Below, one piece after another: positions 12,114 to 22,418 of a stretch of DNA of 64,000 nt. The stretch comes from Aegilops tauschii subsp. strangulata (lineage: Eukaryota; Streptophyta; Magnoliopsida; Poales; Poaceae). Both the position numbers and the translations under genes were made by a program. Under the pieces are notes generated by a model. It did no database searches. It had not been told where the DNA came from and worked only from the letters and a program-made list of their open reading frames with translations. The stretch lies in NCBI RefSeq assembly GCF_002575655.3, contig NC_053040.3, forward strand, positions 226,748,628-226,812,627. Reading direction: 5' to 3'. Positions within the stretch are counted from its first letter, which is position 1. The number at the start of each line of letters is the position of its first letter.

Positions 12114-12320
12114 ATGGAGAAAGGGAATCCTGGTCCCTCGTCGGTGGCGGCGAGGGTCGCCGCTCGACAGTGCGTCCCTCCCCCTCCTGAGCCCGCGGCC
12201 ATTGAGCCAGCCGCGAGGGGAAGGGGGAGGCGGCGAGGCCGTGGGCGAGGCCGGGGAAGAGGTCGTAGTGCTCGGGGAAGAGGAGGACGGGGCGGCGCGC
12301 CAGCTTCCCCCCGCCAATAA
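12114..12320 (+). CDS. Small Arg-Gly-rich ORF upstream of the B3-like ORF
   Basis: From the first ATG after the TATA box, this 68-residue frame gives a short N-terminus, a proline patch and then an arginine-glycine-rich run (RGRGRRRGRGRGRGRGR) that would be strongly basic. It ends at TAA 12318-12320. The B3-like frame begins in another frame 3 bases later. Either the two were once a single protein joined across a frameshift, or this is an upstream ORF. The RG run could bind RNA or DNA, but it may equally reflect GC-rich bias. It is antisense to the retrotransposon. Confidence 0.45.
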   Translation: MEKGNPGPSSVAARVAARQCVPPPPEPAAIEPAARGRGRRRGRGRGRGRGRSARGRGGRGGAPASPRQ

Positions 12321-12769
12321 TGCCTTTTCCGATGGAAGGCCATGTCGGAGACCATCCCCGCGAGTTCTTCATCAGGCTGCGCCGGCCTCCGCGTCGCTGT
12401 CTTCGTCTTCCCTCCCCGTTTGCTCGGGAGATGGAGCGTGACCCGCCCCAATCCCTCAGATTGCACATGAGGGGCTGTGGGAATGGGGGCACGCGGGTCG
12501 ACGTCGACTTCCCGGCTCCTCGGGTCATGTTCCTCCGTCATGGATGGAAGACGTTCGCTCGCATCCACAGCCTTACGGCAGGGCTCATCCTCTACTTCAA
12601 ATTAATGGACGACGGCCTGCTCTCCGTCAAGGTCTTCGGAGACTTCAGGACTCGCCTGAAGTGCTGCGTGGACAGCTCCTCCGACGGAGATTCCGACGAT
12701 GGAAGCTCTTCCTCAAGCGAAGGTGATGAGGAGGACAGCGGGGCAGATGACGGGGACGAGTCCGACTAG
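12320..12769 (+). CDS. Plant B3-domain-like protein carried antisense in the inner Gypsy element
   Basis: The frame encodes 149 residues. The N-terminal half includes EFFIRLRRPPRR and LRLPSPFA. The middle reads FPAPRVMFLRHGWKTFARIH, then SLTAGLILYFKL and LLSVKVFG. That is the pattern of the second half of a plant B3 DNA-binding domain: strand, G-W-x-x-F helix, hydrophobic G-x-x-L-x-F-x-L strand, then a final strand. The C-terminus (about 115-149) is a run of Ser, Asp and Glu, like an acidic activation or interaction tail. It is uninterrupted in this copy, has a TATA box upstream (12023) and AT-rich, polyadenylation-like sequence downstream (about 13190-13290). The retrotransposon's own genes run the other way. 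Function is unknown. The B3 assignment rests on pattern only. Confidence 0.55.
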   Translation: MPFPMEGHVGDHPREFFIRLRRPPRRCLRLPSPFAREMERDPPQSLRLHMRGCGNGGTRVDVDFPAPRVMFLRHGWKTFARIHSLTAGLILYFKLMDDGLLSVKVFGDFRTRLKCCVDSSSDGDSDDGSSSSSEGDEEDSGADDGDESD

Positions 12770-14017
12770 GCGTCGGACGCCCCGCGCCTGGGCGGGTGCG
12801 GCAGCAGCAGCATCTGCACCTGGCTGCTCCTCCGGCAGAGTTTTGCCGGGGGTAGGGCCAGCTCCTTGAACTTCTCAGGGCCATCTCCATGGGCGGCTGG
12901 CGTCGGGAGGCGGCGGAAGAGGAAGAGGGCGGGCGGCAAGGCCGTCAACTCGGAGTAGGCGGGCACCGACACCTTCATCGCATATTTCCGGTCCTGCCGC
13001 CTCGTCTTCCAGCTCCTTTCCCGGCACCGTCATCACCGGCCTATCCGTGGGCGGCCACCGAGGTGTTCTCTTGGTGCTTTCTACTGCTCGTAGCTCGCCT
13101 AGGCGCTCCTTTTGCCATTTCGCCTCCTTGACCTGCCTTCTGAGGAGAGGGACAAGAAAGGGATTACGGGCATCTTATCTCTTTTTTAGTTTGTAAGCCC
13201 TCGGGCCTTTGTTAAATTAACTTGTAATCCCCTTTGTTCATGTTGTTCATTCCGTACGGACTGTACCTGTGTGGGATGTTTTTAATGAAAAAGGGATGTT
13301 TGCCGGGTTTTTCGTTCGTGGGTAGACCCCGCGACAAGGAGCGAATTCTTGTTACAATTTAAGATAAACGTTTTTCGCCCGGCAACAGGCCTTGCCCCCC
13401 CCCACTTCGCTCGACCATTCTCGCGCCCTTGGCGGAGGCAGGGACGAAGCGGGCTTAGGCCCCTCGTTCTACTTCCTTGCCACCGCGACTACAACCAAAT
13501 CCGGGCCCAGGAGATAATCCTTGGGTATAGAAAAGGGGAGCACGGTGGCCTAGAAATAAAACGAGGTTTCACATATCCCAGTTCCGTTCTGAAATGCATG
13601 ATAGAGGATGAAAGACTTATCTGGATCTGCAGCCCCCGGCAACCTTGTCTTGCCGCGGTTGGATCCTTGTGCTTGCAGCCCTCGGCAACTCTGGTTTGCC
13701 GGGGTCGGGACACCGGTCCATTTTCTTTCTTCCAAGTAGCTCAGCAGAAGTTCTCATGTGCCCTGCGAACCAAAGGAGGATAGAAAAGAAACAGAAGATG
13801 CGCACTCGACCTCTAGGCTAGGGGTTAGTCGCCACTAAGCACTATCAACCCTAACCAAGGAAGAGACTCGACCTAGCATGCATGCTATAACTTAGGGCGC
13901 CCGCGCTTCATTTATTTATGCTCAGGGTCTGCGCCTGGATTTGTACAAAGGGTTACATGCCTTGCCGGCAAAGCTTGTACAAAAGGTGGCTTGTCGGGAG
14001 GCCCGGCAAGCCGCGCC
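12770..14017. other. Non-coding 3' region of inner element
   Basis: It contains the plus-strand 3' UTR of the B3-like gene: T-rich stretches at about 13170-13250 and an AATGAAAAA polyadenylation-like signal at about 13284. It is followed by GC-rich sequence up to the end of the integrase frame. No domain is recognised on either strand. Confidence 0.5.
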
Positions 14018-15240
14018 TTATGGGTAAAACTTGCGAAGATGCTCGATGTTCCAGGAGTTGCTCACTGGGACAGCATCTTTGGTCTCCAGGCGGACTGCGT
14101 CGGGCCTGGTGACTCGTATTACCCGATAAGGGCCTTCCCACTTTGGCGTCAACTTGTTGGAATTCTTGGCCGACTGAACGCGCCGAAGAACAAGGTCGCC
14201 TTCCTCAAAGCTTCGGGGATGAACCTTACGGCTATGGTAGCGGCGCCAGGCTGGCTGGTAGCGTGCTGCTCTCACAGCCGCCCAAAGACGATCTTCCTCA
14301 AGGAGCATTGCGTCATTTTGCCGCAACTGCTCTTGCTCAAGCTCATCATAAGCGAGCACTCGAGGTGACCCGTATATGAGTTCCGTGGGGAGAACTGCCT
14401 CCGCCCCATATACTAGGGAAAAGGGTGTCTGACCGGTGGCTCGATTTGGCGTCGTCCTGATCGACCCAAGACCGCCAGCAACTCATCAATCCAGCGCCTT
14501 CCACTCTTGTGCAGCTTGTCAAAGGTGTTCGTTCTCAGGCCTCGCAACACTTCAGCATTTGCCCTCTCCGCTTGGCCGTTGCTCCGTGGGTGTGCCACGG
14601 AAGCAAAACATACCTTGCTACCGAGGTCTTGAATGTACTACATGAAGGCGTGGCTCGTGAATTGCGTGCCGTTGTTGGTGATAATCCTGCTTGGCACACC
14701 AAAACGGCAGACCAGTCCCTTGAAGAACTTGACGACTGACTGAGCAGTCACCTTTCTCACTGCCTCCACTTCTGGCCACTTTGTGAACTTGTCGATTGCA
14801 ACGTACAAGTACTCAAAGCCCCCAACAGCGCGGGGGAAAGGGCCCAGTATATCGAGCCCCCAGACCAAGAATGGCCAGGAGAGAGGGATTGTTTGAAGGG
14901 CTTGAGCTGGTTGATGAAGCTTCTTTGAATGGAACTGGCACGCTTCACACTTGGTTACTAGTGCCGCCGCATCTTGGAGGGCGGTGGGCCAGAAGAAACC
15001 TTGCCGGAACGCCTTGCCGGCGAGGGCCCTCGACCCTATGTGGGAGCCACATATGCCTCCATGTATCTCCGCCAACAGCTCCAGTCCTTCCTCCCGGGGG
15101 ATGCACTTCAATTTCACACCGTTCGGCCTCCTCCTGTACAGGACGTCATCGACGAACTGGTACAGGGCGGACCGACGGGCTACTTTCTCCGCTTCTTCCT
15201 GCTTCTCAGGAAGCTCCCCTGTCTGGAGGAATCAGACGGT
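14018..15240 (-). pseudogene. Integrase of the inner Gypsy element (broken)
   Basis: On the minus strand, 15117-14638 carries an HHCC zinc-binding region (HGGICGSHIG, then CEACQ) and the start of the DDE core (WGLDILGPFP). The second catalytic Asp is replaced: the motif reads ITNNGTQF, with Asn where the family has Asp (near 14660). A TAG at about 14638 interrupts the frame. The third catalytic residue, Glu, lies in SNGQAERAN (about 14575). A frameshift near 14460 separates this from the C-terminal part (14359-14018), which ends in the typical WEGPYRV ... NSWNIEHLRKFYP tail. A frameshift and a TGA also separate it from RNase H upstream. It is therefore inactive by at least three lesions. Confidence 0.88.
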
Positions 15241-17756
15241 ATGCTGCGCCCATGCCGGAGCCTGGGGCTCGACGGCAAGGACCAAAGATTCCACCATGGG
15301 AGCGGGCGAGCGGCTGTCTCTACGGCCAAGGCTTGTCGCCCTGCCGGAGCCAGTTGCTCTTTGGCAGGCTCAGTGTGCATGACATCATCCTTGCCGGCAG
15401 CCCCAGGGGGCTCGGCGGGGAAGTACTTGCCGGGACCTGATTTCCTCCGCTTGTTCTTCCCCGTAGACGGTTCGACGGATGGCTGAGTTAACTGGAGCAA
15501 AAAGGTACCTGGTTCCACAGGCAGCTTGAACGGGTCACGCTTTGACAGGTAATCGGCGATGTCGTTCTCCGCCCGGGGAACGTGCTCCGCTTGGATACCG
15601 TCAAAGCGCTCCTCCAGCTTCCTCACTTCATCTATGTAGGCCTCCATCAATGGGATCTGGTAATCCTTGTTGACTTGTCTGACGACAAGCTGCGAGTCAC
15701 CTCTGACGATGAGCTTCTTCACCCCGAGGTCTGCCGCGATCCTGAGACCGACAAGCAGCCCCTCGTACTCAGTAGTGTTGTTCATGGACATCTCCCTGGG
15801 AAAGTGCATCTGGATTACATACTTAAGGTGCTCTCCGGTGGGCGCGACAAGCAGCACACCGGCACCGGCGCCTTGCAGCGAGAAAGCCCCATCAAAGTAC
15901 ATGACCCAGTCGCGATCTGCTTCCTTGCTGGGGAGAGCGGTCTCCTGGATTTCTTCGTCGGGCGTTGAGGTCCATTCCGCAATGAACTCTGCCAGGACTC
16001 TGCTCTGGATTGTCGAGGTGCTTTCAAACCTCAACCCGAAGCTTGACAACTCCAGGTCCCACTCCACAATCCTTCCGGTCGCATCTGGGTTATGCAGTAT
16101 CCGTTGCAACGGGAGGCGGGTGATGACAGTGATCTCGTGGGCTTGGAAGTAATGACGCAGCTTCCTCGAGGCCATAAGGAGGCTGAAGAGCAATTTTTGC
16201 ACACCGGAGTATCTCGACCTAGCTCCCTGCAAGAGGGAGCTGACAAAGTAAACCGGGTGCTGCATCATCTTCTTCTTCTGCACCACCTCACTCGACTGCG
16301 CGGGCACTGCCTTGGTGGCATCAGACTTCGTCGGGGGCCTCTTTGGCTTGCCATCCACTGGTTATGCCGCCACCACTGCCTCCTCATTGACCTTCCTCTG
16401 TGCCAACAGTGCGGCGCTGACCACTTGATTCGTCGCCGCCAGATACAGCAGCAGCGACTCTTGTGGTTTAGGCGCGACCAGTATTGGCGTGGAGGAAAGG
16501 TATTTCTTCAGATCCTGCAATGCTGCCTCGGCTTCTGGGGTCCACTCCATTGGGCCTGCCTTCTTCAAGATTTTGAAGAAAGGAAGGGCGCGCTCGGCGG
16601 ACTTGGAGATGAATCGGCTCATGGCGGCGACGCAGCCGGTGAGCCGACGCACATCCTTGATCCGCTTAGGCGCCTCAATCTGCTCAATAGCCTTGATTTT
16701 GTCTGGGTTTGCCTCGACCCCGCGCTGCGACACAAAGAACCTGAGAAGCTTGCCAGACGGAACGCCGAAGACACACTTCTCAGGGTTCAGCTTGAGGTTG
16801 ATCTTGCGCAGGTTGGCAAATGTCTCTTCCAGATCTTGCACAAGAGTTGCCCCGTCTTTGGTTTTGACCACTATGTCATCCATCTATGCTTCCATATTTC
16901 TATGGAGCTGGGGTTCAAAACCAATTTGGACTGCTCTTGCAAACGTCAAGCCAGCACTCTTCAACCCAAAAGGCATCCGTAAAAAGCAATACGTACCACA
17001 TGGGGTGATGAATGTCGTCTTCTCTTCATCTTCTCTTGTCATGAAGATTTGGCGGTAGCCCGAGTAGGCATCGAGGAATGACAACAGATCACACCTGGCC
17101 ATGGAGTCGAAAATCTGGTCCATGCGCGGCAACGGGAAGGGGTCCTTAGGACAAGCCTTATTGATATCTGTATAGTCAATACACAGCCTCCACTTCCCAT
17201 TTGCCTTGCGCACCACTACCGGATTGGCCAACCATGTCGGGTGGAGCACTCCCCTCACCAAACCTGCCGCTTCCAACTTCCTGATCTCCTCTGTGATGAA
17301 CTCTTGCCTCTCTAGAGCCTGCTTTTTGACCTTCTGCTTGACGGGCCACGCGTGAGGACAGACAGCTAGGTGGTGCTCAATCACCTCCCTGGGAACACCG
17401 GGGATGTCTGATGCTTGCCACGCAAACACGTCGACATTCGGCCGCAGGAAGGTGACGAGCGCGCCTTCCTATTTGCTGTCGAGGGTGGAGCCTATGGTGA
17501 AGGGCCCTCCCGTGCCATCCTTCCTAGCGGACACCTTCTTGGTCTGCGGCGGCTCAGCTCTGGATTTCTTGCTCTTGCCGGTAGAACTCTCTGGCACGTC
17601 CTCGACGGTAGCACAACACTCCGAGGAGGTGCGCTTGCCGGAGTGGGTGCGAGAGGTCTTGCCGGGCTTCTTCCTCCCTCCCGGGCCTTCAGCGACAGGA
17701 GCAGGTGCCTTGACGGCAGCTGCTGCAATCGCTTCCGGTAGAGTTGGTCGGCGCAA
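15180..17756 (-). pseudogene. Reverse transcriptase and RNase H of the inner Gypsy element (broken)
   Basis: One reading frame runs from 17756 down to 15180 with three in-frame stops: TAG at 17469-17471, TAG at 16884-16886 and TAA at 16362-16364. RT hallmarks: WRLCIDYTDINKACPKDPFP, LSFLDAYSGYRQI and MPFGLKSAG. The active site reads MEA-stop-MDDIVVKT, so the stop stands exactly at the tyrosine of the YxDD motif. RNase H follows in two parts: an RT-linked one (HPVYFVSSLLQGA, ELSSFGLRFE) and a second domain starting at DWVMYFDGAFSLQGAGAGVL with TTEYEGLL and RGDSQLVVRQV. The enzyme would copy the element's RNA to DNA in the virus-like particle, but this copy cannot. Confidence 0.9.
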
Positions 17757-18673
17757 ATCAGCGCGTCCTTCTTGTCGGAGGGGACGGAGATGATGGTCAA
17801 CGGCCCGAGCATCTTTAGCATGTTGTAGGCGTAGTGTGATGCCGCCATGAACTTGGCTAGTGCCGGGTGGCCGAGGATCCCGTTGTAGGGCAAGGGGATC
17901 TCGGCCACATCAAAGACGATCATCTCCGTCCTGTAGTTCAACTCTCCTCCAAACGTCACGGGTAGTGTGACCTTCCCCTTCGGCTGGCTCCTCCCCGGAT
18001 TGACCCCTTGAAACGTGCCCGTTTCTTCGAGGTCTCCATTAGGGATTTGCAGCCTTTTGATCACGACGGGCGAGATCAAGTTCAGGCCGGCCTCGCCGTC
18101 AACCAACATCTTGTTCACCTCGAGGTTGCATATCGTTGGTGAGACCAGTAATGGCAAACACCCGACTGCGGTCGTGCGGTCAGGGTGGTCCTCGGCGTCA
18201 AAGATGAGGGGCGTGCTGGACCACTTCAGCGGCTTCTGAGCGTCAAATGACGGCTCCGCTGCTGTAATCTCACGCGCCCACTGCTTGAGCTGGCGGTGAG
18301 AAGTATGCAGCGAGCCGCCACCATCGACGCACATCGCCTCCGTAGCCTTCTTGAACTCTTGCTCACCGGACTCATCGTCCTCGTCGTGATCATCGTCTTC
18401 TTGTTTCTTGTCACGGCCCCAGGCGGGCCTCTCTTGCTGGTTGTCCTTGCCGGGGCGCCTTCCTTGGCCGCCACGCTTCTTGCCGGATCCCTCGGCACCG
18501 TCCTGACCTTTCTCCTTGTCCCGCCTTTCATACTCGGCCTTTTGCTTTTCAGCAAGCAGCTCAACTTGTCGGCAGTTCTGGAGGTCGTGGCCCTTGGTGT
18601 GGTGGATCATGCAGTACTGCTTGCCGGAGCCCCTGGCTTGTCGGCAGCTGCTAAGGCCTGGCAGACGGCGCAC
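17492..18673 (-). pseudogene. Aspartic protease region of the inner Gypsy element
   Basis: The minus-strand frame starts with a short knuckle-like motif (YCMIHHTKGHDLQNC) and a Lys/Glu-rich linker. It then reaches a retropepsin-like core: NKMLVDGEAGLNLISPVVI, where related plant elements usually have D-G-G/S at the active site, so the second glycine position is Glu here. PYNGILGHPALAKFMA, the ILGRP-like flap-side motif, follows. The frame differs from Gag upstream (shift near 18650) and from RT downstream (shift near 17750). The last 90 residues after the second shift are out-of-frame sequence. Processing activity is doubtful. Confidence 0.82.
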
Positions 18674-20319
18674 CTGGCAATCTCCTTGCCGGGGCCGTCT
18701 GCCTTGACCTTCTTGGCAGCGCCGGTGTCGTCAGACCCCTCGACGACAAGTATGACCTTGCCCTTGTGTTTCCTGTTCCGACGCCGGCCCTTCTTCGTTG
18801 GGGTGGCGGCGTCTTCGTCGGTAGAGTCGGTTTCCGCACCGGCGTCTTCGCCGGGGTACTTCCTTCCCTCTTCAGCCCGGGCGCATCTATCGGCCAGAAC
18901 GTAGAGCTCGGCCACATCCTTAACCTTGGTCCTCGCCAGCTCTTCGCGCATCTTGCGGTTGCGCATGTTCTGGTGGAACGCGCTGATCACAGCGGCGGGA
19001 TGAACGTCAGGGATGTTGTACTGCACCCGGCTGAACCTCTGGATGTACTTGCGTAGGGTTTCCCCTTCCTTCTGGGGAATGATATGCAGATCACTGGCCT
19101 GGCCATGAGCTTGGTGGCCTCTTGTGAAGGCGCCAACGAACTCATGGCACAGATCCGACCAAGAAGAAATGGAATTCGCCGGCAAGTGCATCAACCAAGA
19201 CATAACATTGGGCTTCAGCGCCAGCGGGAAATAATTGGCAAGCACCTTTTTGTCGCGAGCTCCGGCCGCCTGCATCGCGATGGTGTAGATGCTGAGGAAC
19301 TCGGACGGATGGGTCTTGCCAGTGTACATCTCGCCGACGTCAGGCTTGCACGTGCGGTGGGACGGCCACTGGAACTGCCGCAGCTCACGGGTAAAGGCCG
19401 GGCAGCCCACCTCGTAAGGTAGGCCGCCAGAGCTCCCCGGTGCTGGGTGGTCCATAGCGGGTCCCGCCCGCTTGTCCGACTGGTGGCGTGTATCACGCCG
19501 GCGCTCAATAGTGGTCCCAGCATCTTCGTGAGCTCGTTCTCGAAGAACTTGGCGCTGGTCGCGGTGGGTCCGCGGGTCGGACGACGCTCTAGAGACGTTA
19601 TCACAAGCGTCGTTACGACGGGCAGACGCCCGCGGCAGCTGGCGAGGGGGAGGAGAGTGCACCGTGGCCGCAGCTCCCCCGGTCCTCCTAGCGCCAGCAT
19701 GTGGTGGCTCGGTGGAGCGCCGACCTGAGGGCCCCGCCGGTCGCGGGTCATCTTTGTTGGCGACGGCGACGACACTCCGGATGGTGGCCCTCCACTCGTC
19801 GAGCTTCTCTGCAGCAGGAGGGAAGTCGAGGAGCAGCTGCGCACGCGCCAAAGCTTCCGCTGGCGTGGGTGGCGGCGATAGCTGCATGGACCGTGGCGTG
19901 CTTCGACTTCTAACCATGTTAGAAGGAGCTCCACCGCGACCCAGCGGCTGCGCGCCATTTTCGCCAGCGCTTCGGCGGGCATGCTGAACTCCTTCATCCC
20001 GCGGATGACGCACAGGGCTCTTCCCACGGCGGCGCCCAGGGTCGCCGGCATGGTGACGCTGTTCGTCGCGCACACCATGGGAAGAGCGCGCAGTGGTTAC
20101 TGGCATGGGCGTCTTGGAGGTCGCTGCGCCGCCCGGAGGTGGCGCAACGGCACCCTGGAGGGCCCCGCGCCGCCTGTGGGGGCCGAGCTCCGTCTTTGGA
20201 TCTGGCGACGTGCGGCCGGTTGTCGGGCGCGCGAACGACGTCGCTCGCCAGGCTCTGACTGCCAGGGCGATGCTGGTGCTCGCGGACCGCGGCCCGGGTC
20301 CTGTCCGCGACCGGGCCAC
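18607..20319 (-). CDS. Gag of the inner Gypsy element
   Basis: This minus-strand frame of 570 residues begins about 150 bases inside the right LTR, just past the primer site. The N-terminal 300 residues are rich in Arg, Pro, Ser and Ala without recognisable fold. The capsid-like Retrotrans_gag region (Pfam PF03732 type) follows: TGKTHPSEFLSIYTIAM, LPANSISSWSDLCHEFVGAF and ETLRKYIQRFSRVQYNIPDV. It ends with a basic linker (KKGRRRNRKHKGK) and CAVCQALAAADK. The frame then shifts into the protease frame near 18650. Gag would build the cytoplasmic virus-like particle. The start is uncertain because several ATG codons are possible; the frame itself is open, which is notable given the broken pol. 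Confidence 0.85.
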   Translation of the reverse strand: MARSRTGPGPRSASTSIALAVRAWRATSFARPTTGRTSPDPKTELGPHRRRGALQGAVAPPPGGAATSKTPMPVTTARSSHGVRDEQRHHAGDPGRRRGKSPVRHPRDEGVQHARRSAGENGAQPLGRGGAPSNMVRSRSTPRSMQLSPPPTPAEALARAQLLLDFPPAAEKLDEWRATIRSVVAVANKDDPRPAGPSGRRSTEPPHAGARRTGGAAATVHSPPPRQLPRASARRNDACDNVSRASSDPRTHRDQRQVLRERAHEDAGTTIERRRDTRHQSDKRAGPAMDHPAPGSSGGLPYEVGCPAFTRELRQFQWPSHRTCKPDVGEMYTGKTHPSEFLSIYTIAMQAAGARDKKVLANYFPLALKPNVMSWLMHLPANSISSWSDLCHEFVGAFTRGHQAHGQASDLHIIPQKEGETLRKYIQRFSRVQYNIPDVHPAAVISAFHQNMRNRKMREELARTKVKDVAELYVLADRCARAEEGRKYPGEDAGAETDSTDEDAATPTKKGRRRNRKHKGKVILVVEGSDDTGAAKKVKADGPGKEIARCAVCQALAAADKPGAPASSTA

Positions 20320-20448
20320 TGCTCGCCCATAGTTGTACGGGCCATTCGGCCCCCGACGAGCCGATCGCCATGGCCGTCTTCTTCTTGGGAGCCGTGGCGA
20401 TGAAGGAACGCTAGGCTAGCTACTAGACCAGATTCTCACAATTGCTCC

Positions 20449-20467
20449 CCCTACCTGGCGCGCCAAA
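20449..20467 (-). other. Primer-binding site of inner element
   Basis: On the minus strand TGGCGCGCCAGGTAGGGGG begins two bases inside the right LTR, the usual place for tRNA priming of minus-strand DNA. Confidence 0.65.
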
Positions 20468-20469
20468 GA

Positions 20470-21620
20470 TGTCGGTGTGGAACGACACCTATGGGATCAC
20501 AAGAATCCCTACTACGGTTGCCGGGGCGCAGGGTTGCGAGAAGAGCAGGATTAGTGACCAGCACAAGGATCGTTTACCCAGGTTCGGGCCGCGAAGATGC
20601 GTAAAACTCTAGTCCTGCTTTGGTGGGTGTATTTCAGAGAGTTCTTGAGCTCTCGAACTAGATATGGTGAGTGCATGGTTCGAAAGAGCCGAATCCTTCT
20701 CCAGTATGCCATGGGCCTCCTTTTATAGGCGAAAGGGGCTGCCACAGTGGCATACTGGAGGTGGAAAGGCGTACAGTATTGCGAGCTTATCGCTCGTATT
20801 ATAGGACAAGTCGCATTTAGTGCACTCCTGAGGTGTCCCCTAGCTTTATCGGGGATGGGGGCGAGGCCCGTCCCGTCCGTCGCCGCTCCTCCTCGCTTTG
20901 ACACGCGCCCTGGCCAGCGATGCGTGCGGCGCCATGTAGGCAGGCATGCGCTGAGGTGGCGCGGTAGTGGAGCCTTTACGAAGATCTGCATGCCGCCACG
21001 CAGGCGCTCGCTGAGTTGGCCTGGGAGTTGCATGTTGCCACGCAGGTGCCTGCCCAGCTGGTTGGGCTCGCAGCTGCATGCGAACGGCGGTGGAAGCTTG
21101 GTTGGTGTGAGCCTGGCAGTGGCCCTGCTGGCGTCCTTGGTGAGAGCCTTGCCGGGTGGCCCGGCAAGGGTCTTGCCGTGGCGCGCAGTCATCCCCGACA
21201 AGGATCTTGCCGGGGGTCTTGTGGCTCTCCTCGGCAAGGATCTTGCCGAGGACCGTTGTCTTTTAATCCTCATCTGATCTTGAACATTCCTTGGTCTTGA
21301 CAAAGATCTGCATGCCACCATGGAGGTGCCTCCCGAGCCCTAGTCCCAACGTGGTGGGCTGAGTCGGGTCCCGTGGGCTCGAGGGTGGCTCACTTCGCTG
21401 GTGTGGGCGAGCCGCCCCGGCAAGGGTCTTGCCGGGGGAACCTGCTTCATCCCTCTGCTCTTTGTAGTCTTGGTCTTGGCATCGCTCTGGCTTCCTCGGG
21501 CTTTGGTTTTACCTTGGTTCACCTCCTCCGCTCTGCTTGGTGTGGCCGTGGGCGCGGCTCCGACTGCCCGTGCACAGGTAAAGGGGTACAAAGGAGCGCC
21601 CCTTCTTTTGTACACCGACA
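20470..21620 (-). repeat. Inner element LTR (right, 5' LTR in element sense)
   Basis: This 1151-base LTR is the partner of 10351-11502. Its minus-strand TATA box CCTATAAAAGG is at 20719-20729. It is followed on the plus strand by GCCGA, the second copy of the target duplication. Confidence 0.93.
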
Positions 21621-22418
21621 GCCGAGAAGGCATCGGCGGATCTAAGAGCCGAACAAGCAGCTCGGCGCCAAAATGAGGAAAAGATATCCGCACTGGCACT
21701 TGAATTGAAGAATACTGCCAGTCGCTGTGAATTCCTTGAGAAGGAGAATAAAGCCAAAATGGCTGAGCTTGATAAGGCCGTACGAGAGGCAAGTGAAGTT
21801 CGGTCTGAATCTAGGGCAGCCCATGAAGAGATTCGGCAGGCTAAGGAGATAGCGGCCGGTAAGCCCTTTTTACTTCAAACCAAGTTTGGCGATCCGGACT
21901 ATGCTCAGCTGAACTAGGTCTGGAGTTCTCCGGCTGAATTTTTGGACTTGCCGAAGAGTTCTTCCCATGCAGCGCAATTTTACCACGCACAAGAGGGGTA
22001 TGCAACGGAGAAGCTTTTCTGGTCACAGTTCGGCGCGTCGAAGCACCCCGCGTTGCTCAATGAATAGATGTCCCAGTGGGCCGAGCTTCATAGGATATCT
22101 GGCGACGCCATGAAGAACGTCATAATCCGGTTGTGGCCAAGTGAGCCTATTTCGAGTAGTTATTTTGGCCTGGTGCGGCGGCTTGTTGACGCGGTGCCAC
22201 ATATCGATGCTGTGAAGCGGTCGGCGTGCATTGAGGGTGCACGGATGGCCTTTGCCTGAGTCAAAACATTTTGGGGAAAGATGAAGGCCATTGATGTTGC
22301 GGCGAAGAGTCCACCCAAGGGCCAGGACCGTAATGAGCCGGAGCACTATTTTGAAGACGTCTTAGATGTCGCCCGCTTAATAGAGGGTCAATGCTCGAAA
22401 GATATAATGTTCGAGTGA

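Larger units (their letters stand above)
10351..21620 (-). mobile_element. Inner Gypsy LTR retrotransposon, full length but disabled
   Basis: LTRs are 10351-11502 and 20470-21620, with TG...CA ends and a perfect GCCGA duplication (10346-10350 and 21621-21625). Sense is minus. A primer-binding-like TGGCGCGCCAGGTAGGGGG sits just inside the right LTR (about 20449-20467). The order on the minus strand is gag, protease, RT, RNase H, integrase, which is the Ty3/Gypsy order. Between the integrase end (about 14018) and the left LTR are 2.5 kb holding a plus-strand gene with its own promoter. Many stops and frameshifts make it non-autonomous today, although all domains remain visible. It sits inside exon 5 of the outer element's antisense gene, so it is the younger insertion. 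Confidence 0.93.
8129..22418 (+). pseudogene. Antisense multi-exon gene of the outer Gypsy element (putative gypsy type transposon protein)
   Basis: The N-terminal exon (8129 to about 8999) encodes a protein with the look of the Pfam family 'Putative gypsy type transposon' (PF04195): conserved cues include FVSHFLHGLGFALNPFVRGL and FHDLAPDSILLISTFI. An in-frame TGA at 8711 breaks it. Likely exon 2 is 9073-9355 (acceptor TTCATAG, donor GTAAGT), exon 3 is 9439-9909 (stop at 9793), and exon 4 is 10067-10180. Exon 5 is a coiled coil (EALRAELAQAKEQARR) that starts at 10269, is cut at 10350 by the inner element and resumes at 21621, running to about 21858. Exon 6, 21917-22418, has stops at 22065 and 22258 and ends SKDIMFE. 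The gene runs opposite to gag. Function is unknown; such antisense frames are known from plant Gypsy elements. It is dead here. Confidence 0.7.

Noticed and set aside
11771..12568. Long minus-strand ORF of 265 codons (and a second of 234) in the inner element
   Set aside because: They lie opposite the B3-like gene in GC-rich sequence, are made of Arg, Pro and Ser runs, show no domain, and are best explained as shadows.
15180..16358. Plus-strand ORFs over pol (for example 16092-16982, 296 codons)
   Set aside because: The minus strand carries clear RT and RNase H motifs; plus-strand frames are shadows.
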